In this document: positions 6,186-10,677 of the stretch, in pieces
Layout: each line of letters opens with the position of its first letter
Position numbering within the stretch: the stretch's first letter is position 1
NCBI GenBank assembly: GCA_934351925.1
Contig: CAKRJT010000055.1
Coordinates: 1-10,677 of the forward strand
DNA from: an uncultured Lachnospiraceae bacterium
GTDB lineage: Bacteria > Bacillota > Clostridia > Lachnospirales > Lachnospiraceae
Length of the DNA: 10,677 nucleotides
Reading direction: 5' to 3'
Translations under genes and position numbers: made by a program
The notes under the pieces: model-generated
What the model saw: only the letters and a program-made list of their open reading frames with translations
The model's database searches: none
What the model was told of the DNA's origin: nothing

Positions 6186-6914
6186 CTACGCCTCCTGTCC
6201 ATTATAATACTTACAGCCTGCTCCCGGTGTCAAAAGCTCATCAAGAACCTCTCCACGCGCCCCGCTGTGCTTAACCTGTCCATCAGCAATGACAATAATA
6301 CGATCCGCTATCTTTAATATCCTCTCCTGATGGGAGATGATAATGATTGAACCTCTCGTCCTTTCATGCATCTGCTCAAATACCTTTATAAGATTATTAA
6401 AACTCCACAGATCAATTCCCGCCTCCGGTTCATCAAATACTGACAGTTTCGTGCCTCTCGCCATAATCATTGCAATCTCAATCCGCTTTAACTCACCACC
6501 GGAAAGGCTCGCATTTATTTCTCTGTTAACGTACTCTCTTGCACACAGACCAACCGCTGAGAGGTATTCACAGACACCTGAAACAGTCAGCTTGTCATCA
6601 CCTGAAGCAAGTGTAATAAGGTCTTTTACCGTAAGTCCCTTAAATCTTACCGGCTGTTGAAAGGCAAAGCTAATCCCGGCTCTGGCTCTGTCCGTTATAG
6701 ACATATCCGTGATATCCTGCCCGTCAAAAATAATCCTTCCCTCTGTCGGCTTAATAATTCCGGCTATAATCTTTGCCAGCGTTGACTTTCCCCCGCCGTT
6801 AGGTCCTGTTATTGCCGTGAAAGCGTCATCTATCCTGAGACTTATATCCCTTATAATCTCCCTATTGTTTCCGTTTTCACTGACAATGTACGATATATTC
6901 TGTAGTTCTAACAT
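6186..6914 (-). CDS. sufC: Fe-S cluster assembly ATPase SufC
   Basis: SufC is the soluble ABC-type ATPase that drives conformational change of the SufB/SufD scaffold during cluster assembly. It is not a transporter. The 242 residues are the normal length and contain Walker A GPNGGGKST (37-45), the Q-loop (Gln86/Gln87 in FAFQQPVRF), the signature LSGGE (137-141), Walker B LSVFDE (157-162) with Asp161 and Glu162, and the H-loop His195. The DEPEAGID form of Walker B and the FQQP segment are typical of SufC rather than of transport ATPases. It is the first gene of the suf-pyr run, preceded by a 111-base intergenic region with a candidate promoter. No sufS, sufU, sufE or regulator gene accompanies it, so a cysteine desulfurase must come from elsewhere or sulfide may be used directly. 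The ATG at 6914 has a modest GGGGA ribosome binding site close upstream. Confidence 0.95.
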   Translation of the reverse strand: MLELQNISYIVSENGNNREIIRDISLRIDDAFTAITGPNGGGKSTLAKIIAGIIKPTEGRIIFDGQDITDMSITDRARAGISFAFQQPVRFKGLTVKDLITLASGDDKLTVSGVCEYLSAVGLCAREYVNREINASLSGGELKRIEIAMIMARGTKLSVFDEPEAGIDLWSFNNLIKVFEQMHERTRGSIIIISHQERILKIADRIIVIADGQVKHSGARGEVLDELLTPGAGCKYYNGQEA

Positions 6915-6939
6915 AACTTCCCCATTCCTGCGGCTCGAA

Positions 6940-6967
6940 ATTATAAGAAAAAATGGCCGCCTGCAAA
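6940..6967 (-). promoter_or_regulatory. Candidate promoter of the sufC-pyr operon
   Basis: On the minus strand, TTTGCA (6962-6967) and a perfect TATAAT (6940-6945) are separated by 16 bases. This fits a vegetative promoter with a start near 6932 and a leader of about 17 bases before the sufC ATG. It overlaps the terminator hairpin of the upstream operon. A weaker alternative (-35 at 7013-7018, -10 TAAAAT at 6990-6995, spacer 17) lies before the hairpin. Prediction by eye only. Confidence 0.5.
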
Positions 6968-6987
6968 TATATTATCCGCATTCGACC
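6946..6987 (-). terminator. Terminator-like hairpin between the ABC operon and sufC
   Basis: In minus-strand RNA, an outer 5-pair stem (GGUCG with CGGCC), a tandem A-G internal mismatch, and an inner 6-pair stem with two G-U pairs close a 7-base loop. A run of six U follows (6948-6953). The position, 38 bases after the stop of the permease gene and before sufC, fits an intrinsic terminator for the YtrA-type operon. It would separate that operon from sufC, unless read-through occurs. Confidence 0.6.
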
Positions 6988-7025
6988 ATATTTTAACATA
7001 GATTTACAATATATGAAAGAGTATT

Positions 7026-9218
7026 TTATTTTTCTGTTCCAACAGTCTCTTCTTTTGAAATATTCTTTATCAGCTCAGCCACACCCGCGTCAACCATATA
7101 CCAGCCACATTCGGTATCGCTCTGAGCAATTGTGCTTAGATATGATACGCTGTACTCCGTACCGTCATAATTCACGCTTGGAACCTGTCTTTCCTCAGAA
7201 TAGCTCACATACAAAAGCATAGCTCCCGGTCTAATGTCAGCAGTGCTGACCGTTCTGACATTTAACATTCTGCCAAGCTTCGATATATACTCAGCACATG
7301 CATCAGAGGCCAGTTGCGTATAGGACTCATCGTCGTAAGAATACACATGTACATTGTTCTTCTCTAAGCTTCCATCCGGCAGTACCGTATACAGGTAAAA
7401 ATCAATCCACCCGCTCAGATATGTGCCGTCGTCCTCACTTTCCGCGTGCTCCTTTATATCTCCGAGCAGGTTCAAAAAGCGTTCACACTCATTACCGCCG
7501 TACTGCCTGTTAAGCGCATTTATATACGCCGTGAGTGTAAACGGCATATCAACCCCAACATAAGCCGTCGAGTACCTTGCCCCGTTTTTGCTCAGCAGAC
7601 CTATCTCAAAGAGGCTGTCGCTGCTGCTTCTGTCATCTATACTCTCGAACAGCTTCGACACTCCCTTGGTCTTAAGCTCAGCAACAAATGTATCGAACAC
7701 AGCCCTGCCCGCCTCAGAGTCAAAATCAAGGCTGCCTACATACGACCTTATATCAAGCCCTGCAAACACGCTTCTGCCGAAATTGTCCGCAAAACTGCTC
7801 TCATTCGTGAGCGCCCTCTGAAGCTGAGTATACCTGGTATCGCTCACAATCACCTTTCTCGTTATGCTTCTGCCGTCAGCATAGTGGTACTCAATCACCA
7901 TGTTTCTTGAATAGAGCTGTGCATAAAAGCCTTTAGCACCCGCCCTGTCGTAGAGCCACAGGCTTATCGTATCTTTAAGGCAGTCACCGGCCACGCCCCT
8001 TGCCGCCTCAGTGTACAGCTTCACATCATCCGTATCATTCCAGAATATATTGTCCTCCGGTCCATGAACCACAACATACGCAAGCTCACCGGCGTCAGGT
8101 GTCTGTGATATGTGATAATCGTATGTAAATCTCAGTGAAAAATATATCACGAAATTGACCGCAAACACTATAAAGAGCCCCGGGATTGTCCTGTAAATCT
8201 TTTTTATCTGCCTTGTGGTGATAACCTCATACAGAAAATACGCCACCGTCGCTGCAACATATGACATTATCACAATAAAACGATCAGTCTCGCTCAGGCC
8301 TTTGCCTGAAGAATGTGCATTGAACAGTCTTGAGACTGCCACAAGCGATATAACCAGTGCCGGCAGCATTCTCAAAATTGACTGAAGCACCCTGTTTATC
8401 GATGCCTGTGTCGCATTCTCACTCTTTCTTCTGACAAAGCAGAACGCTCCTATTCCGATGTATATCAAGCCAAGCACGGCAGAGTAGATTGACGGCACGA
8501 TTGACTCGAACATTTCAAAGCCGCCGGTTCCGTAATACCCAAGCACTCCTGCGATAATAGCAAACGGAATATTATTCTCATTGCCAATAAGTCCGCTGCC
8601 TGTGAGCACCACAAACGGTGTTGCCGCACTGAACAGCTCATTGCACACAAGCACCATCCCCCTCGGTACAAGCAGTATCAGTACCGCCGTGAACACATTT
8701 GTCAGATACGTTCCGGTAAGGGACATCGCAAGCACTGTAATTCCCATTGTCAGAATACATCCCGCAACGGCACTCACAACCGTAAAAAGTGCCGTCTTAA
8801 AGTCAATCTGCAGACAACGCTCAGCAGCAGTAATCACTACCGTCACAAGGCTTCCCGAAGCTATGATTATGACGCACCACAGGATAACCGCCGTCAGGAA
8901 GCTTATATAAATGCACAGCCTCGAATATGACAGCGAATGATAAAAATCGCTCGCCTTTCTCCTGTTCATAAAGCCGAACAACAGCATAACCATGAGCGGT
9001 GCAAATATGTACATCACCAGCATTATGTACGAATTCAGATCCATAAAGCTGTAGTAAAATACAACCTCGCCGCTCTCCCTCGCCTCAAACAGCTTAACAA
9101 TTGTCGAGAAAAATGCAATTCCGGCAAACAGAAGTGTACCTATTATTCCCGGCAGCTTTATCTGCCGCATCGCCTCATGCATCAGTCTTCTGCTGTAGAT
9201 TTTACCGCGTCCCTTCAT
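7026..9218 (-). CDS. ABC transporter permease, YtrC/D-like, with large C-terminal domain
   Basis: The membrane subunit of an ABC transporter partnered with the ATPase just upstream. It is 730 residues long. The first half holds about nine or ten membrane helices (roughly 23-44, 63-84, 102-124, 145-167, 172-193, 218-230, 241-263, 283-298, 314-333 and 345-362). The segment NRRKASDFYHSLSYSR (85-100) resembles the cytoplasmic loop of YtrC/D-type ABC-2 permeases, where an Asp, His and Ser-Leu pattern recurs. Residues from about 365 to 730 form a hydrophilic domain with no membrane span and no motif I recognise, probably outside the membrane. The substrate is unknown; relatives are associated with cell-wall antibiotic stress. 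A longer frame reaches 9278, but GGGAGGT (9227-9233) lies 8 bases before the ATG at 9218, and the product then starts MKGRGKIYSRRL. It begins 1 base after the ATPase stop, so the two are translationally linked. Confidence 0.85.
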   Translation of the reverse strand: MKGRGKIYSRRLMHEAMRQIKLPGIIGTLLFAGIAFFSTIVKLFEARESGEVVFYYSFMDLNSYIMLVMYIFAPLMVMLLFGFMNRRKASDFYHSLSYSRLCIYISFLTAVILWCVIIIASGSLVTVVITAAERCLQIDFKTALFTVVSAVAGCILTMGITVLAMSLTGTYLTNVFTAVLILLVPRGMVLVCNELFSAATPFVVLTGSGLIGNENNIPFAIIAGVLGYYGTGGFEMFESIVPSIYSAVLGLIYIGIGAFCFVRRKSENATQASINRVLQSILRMLPALVISLVAVSRLFNAHSSGKGLSETDRFIVIMSYVAATVAYFLYEVITTRQIKKIYRTIPGLFIVFAVNFVIYFSLRFTYDYHISQTPDAGELAYVVVHGPEDNIFWNDTDDVKLYTEAARGVAGDCLKDTISLWLYDRAGAKGFYAQLYSRNMVIEYHYADGRSITRKVIVSDTRYTQLQRALTNESSFADNFGRSVFAGLDIRSYVGSLDFDSEAGRAVFDTFVAELKTKGVSKLFESIDDRSSSDSLFEIGLLSKNGARYSTAYVGVDMPFTLTAYINALNRQYGGNECERFLNLLGDIKEHAESEDDGTYLSGWIDFYLYTVLPDGSLEKNNVHVYSYDDESYTQLASDACAEYISKLGRMLNVRTVSTADIRPGAMLLYVSYSEERQVPSVNYDGTEYSVSYLSTIAQSDTECGWYMVDAGVAELIKNISKEETVGTEK

Positions 9219-9219
9219 C

Positions 9220-10131
9220 TCACTCCACCTCCCTGTCAAACATCGCCGAGAAGTCGTAGCCAAGCGCCTCGACCTCATAGGTAAATACTTCCTCGAGTGT
9301 GAGCGGAAGAATATCGAGTATCACCGGGTGAAGCGCATTAAAGCGCTCTATAATCTCACCTCTGTCACCCCTTACAATTATGTTGGAAACTGACCCCCTC
9401 TTGACAAAATGCAGGATATCAATGCCCGCAAACCTTGTTCTGTCGTAATTATCAAGAAACGCTGTCTGTACCTTGAACATATTGGTTTTCAGGTCGATTA
9501 TCTCACTCTCAAGCACAAGCCCGCCCTTATGTAAGAGCGCAAGCTGGTCACAAGTATCCTCAAGCTCCCTGAGCGAGTGTGAGGTGATGACCGCCACTGC
9601 GCGCCTTTGTTCAACCTCCTGGCAGATTATGGCTTTTATGAGATTTCTCATAACCGGGTCAAGCCCATCGAAGGTCTCGTCAAAAAACATATATTTCGGG
9701 TTGCACGCAAGGGCAAGTATGATTGCTGCCTGTCTCTTCATGCCCTTCGAGAACGCTGCAAGGTTCTTCTTCCTGTCCAGCCTCAAATCCTCTGCAAGCC
9801 TCGTAAATTTATCCATGTCGAAACCCGGATATGCGGCACGGTACAGCTTAGCCATTCTGTTTAAGTTAGACCCCGGAAGGAAATACAGCTCATCCGGAAC
9901 ATAGACTATATCGCGCTTCACCGCCTGATTTTCATATACAGGCTGTCCGTCGTAGGTCAGCTCTCCCTTATCCTGTCTATAGACACCCGTCATTATTCTC
10001 AGGAGTGTAGATTTTCCCGCACCGTTCGTTCCGACAAGTCCATATATACATCCGTCGGGGATCACACAGCTAATATCATTAAGTGCACAAAAGCCTTCGA
10101 AGCTCTTGCACACATTCTTTGCCTCAATCAT
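9220..10131 (-). CDS. ABC transporter ATP-binding protein, YtrB-like
   Basis: The 303-residue ATPase subunit that powers the adjacent permease. Walker A is GTNGAGKST (34-42), Walker B is MFFDE (148-152) with Asp151 and Glu152, and the H-loop is His185 in ITSHS. The signature motif reads FSKGM (127-131) instead of the standard LSGGQ, a form seen in YtrB and related ABC-2 ATPases, and the Q-loop region reads VYVPDEL (77-83) without the usual Gln. These variants are normal for the subgroup and are not signs of decay. A C-terminal extension of about 90 residues (210-303) follows the nucleotide-binding domain and may contact the permease. The start ATG at 10131 overlaps the stop of the GntR gene (ATGA), so both are expected on the same transcript with coupled translation. 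Confidence 0.93.
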   Translation of the reverse strand: MIEAKNVCKSFEGFCALNDISCVIPDGCIYGLVGTNGAGKSTLLRIMTGVYRQDKGELTYDGQPVYENQAVKRDIVYVPDELYFLPGSNLNRMAKLYRAAYPGFDMDKFTRLAEDLRLDRKKNLAAFSKGMKRQAAIILALACNPKYMFFDETFDGLDPVMRNLIKAIICQEVEQRRAVAVITSHSLRELEDTCDQLALLHKGGLVLESEIIDLKTNMFKVQTAFLDNYDRTRFAGIDILHFVKRGSVSNIIVRGDRGEIIERFNALHPVILDILPLTLEEVFTYEVEALGYDFSAMFDREVE

Positions 10132-10508
10132 GCCTTATCCCCCATTTCATCATAAATCTCATCTATATACTCATGTAATTCCGCTCTGGATATTCCGGCA
10201 AGCGCAAAATCCTTAATCTGATCCTTTATGTCACTGAAAGCTGAGCGCCTTGACACCTCAAGTGCCTTCACAGCCTTGTCGGACACAAAATTCCCCCTGC
10301 CGTTTACGGAAAAAATTATACCTCTTCTGTCAAGCTCGGTAAATGCCTTCTGTATGGTATTCGGGTTGATTGACAATTCGGCAGAAAGCTGTCTGACACT
10401 TGGCAGCTTATCCCCTTCCTTTAAAACACCAAGCAATATGAACTTTTCGGTCTGGCGTATAAGCTGTTCATAGACAGGAATACGCGACATAATATCAATC
10501 TGAAACAT
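10128..10508 (-). CDS. GntR family transcriptional regulator, YtrA subfamily
   Basis: A 126-residue DNA-binding regulator. The N-terminal winged helix spans about residues 10-78: IPVYEQLIRQ, then GDKLPSVRQLSAELSINPNTIQKAFTEL with the recognition helix near 48-60, and the wing NGRGNFVS (69-76). The C-terminal part is only about 50 residues and helical, too short for a FadR- or HutC-type ligand domain; this is the mark of the YtrA subfamily, which commonly represses its own ABC transporter operon. The frame opens at a GTG (10526), but GGAGG (10515-10519) 6 bases before the ATG at 10508 makes the latter the likely start. As first gene of the three-gene operon it probably controls the promoter at 10563-10591. 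The inducer is unknown; cell-wall-active compounds act on known relatives. Confidence 0.93.
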   Translation of the reverse strand: MFQIDIMSRIPVYEQLIRQTEKFILLGVLKEGDKLPSVRQLSAELSINPNTIQKAFTELDRRGIIFSVNGRGNFVSDKAVKALEVSRRSAFSDIKDQIKDFALAGISRAELHEYIDEIYDEMGDKA

Positions 10509-10562
10509 GCAAATCCTCCATGTCACTCCTTAGCAGCGACACAAACAGTAATGAATAATGTG

Positions 10563-10595
10563 CTTTTAAGTGTTTTCCACGCTGTTATCAATAAC
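10563..10595 (-). promoter_or_regulatory. Candidate promoter and operator of the GntR-ABC operon
   Basis: On the minus strand, TTGATA (10586-10591) and TAAAAG (10563-10568) are spaced by 17 bases, a plausible -35/-10 pair about 55 bases before the GntR start. The -35 lies inside a perfect inverted repeat GTTAT-TG-ATAAC (10584-10595). A repressor bound there would block RNA polymerase, as expected for autorepression by the YtrA-type regulator. The known YtrA operator of Bacillus has different half sites, so this match is only positional. Confidence 0.4.
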
Positions 10596-10620
10596 CCTCA
10601 AAATCTTCAAAAATAGCTTC

Positions 10621-10677
10621 TTACCCATATTGTGGGGGGGCGGCTCCCAGGTTCAAAAATACTCCTGCAGGCAAGCC
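10621..10677 (-). other. Possible C-terminal end of an upstream gene, cut by window edge
   Basis: The minus strand is open from the window edge to a TAA at 10621-10623, giving 18 residues (GLPAGVFLNLGAAPPQYG). It contains a run of seven G on the plus strand (10634-10640). I cannot assign it. It could be the end of a gene, a repeat element, or chance. No terminator hairpin is visible between it and the GntR promoter. Confidence 0.2.

Noticed and set aside
7298..7910. Plus-strand open frames opposite the permease gene
   Set aside because: They are antisense to a well-supported gene, with biased composition and no recognisable motif.
9219..9278. Longer N-terminus for the permease beginning at 9278
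   Set aside because: The extra 20 residues are basic and overlap the ATPase gene; a GGGAGGT site favours the ATG at 9218.
1..10677. CRISPR array, tRNA, rRNA, T-box or PyrR-type attenuator, prophage or insertion sequence
   Set aside because: I saw no regularly spaced repeats, cloverleaf, ribosomal signature, anti-terminator leader, or integrase/transposase motif. The pyr genes have no long leader, so a PyrR-type attenuator would have to lie outside this run.

Overview
The window looks like a chromosomal segment from a Gram-positive anaerobe of the class Clostridia, most likely the family Lachnospiraceae. This rests on the SufC-SufB pair without other Suf genes, the class 1B dihydroorotate dehydrogenase (PyrD plus PyrK), the YtrA-type GntR/ABC operon, strong GGAGG ribosome binding sites and tight gene spacing. 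I could not run a database search, so genus is not assigned.

Layout. (1) Positions 1-960 are AT-rich and accessory in character. They hold a plus-strand remnant of a type I restriction specificity gene (hsdS) that appears cut at both ends, and one small unrecognised minus-strand ORF with a good ribosome binding site. (2) A terminator hairpin at 972-1013 marks the border. (3) From 6914 down to 1017, eight minus-strand genes sit so close together that they read as one operon: sufC, sufB-like, a zinc-ribbon/helix-turn-helix protein, a Nudix-fold protein with a destroyed catalytic motif, pyrF, pyrK, pyrD and a cvpA-family membrane protein. (4) From 10508 down to 7026 lies a second minus-strand operon: a GntR/YtrA-type repressor, an ABC ATPase and a 730-residue permease, with overlaps of 4 bases and a gap of 1 base. 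It has its own candidate promoter and a terminator-like hairpin before sufC.

How the genes fit together. PyrF, PyrK and PyrD cover dihydroorotate oxidation and OMP decarboxylation in de novo UMP synthesis. PyrK needs a [2Fe-2S] cluster, FAD and NAD, and the first two genes of the same apparent transcript encode a minimal SufBC-type Fe-S assembly scaffold. The two genes between these modules (zinc ribbon and pseudo-Nudix) overlap by ATGA and are the least understood part. The YtrA-type operon is a common Firmicutes arrangement, usually linked to cell-envelope stress; its substrate cannot be read from sequence.

No rRNA, tRNA, CRISPR array, complete insertion sequence or phage gene was recognised. 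The most interesting items are the coupling of Fe-S assembly with pyrimidine genes, the catalytically degenerate Nudix protein next to the zinc-ribbon protein, and the doubly truncated hsdS.
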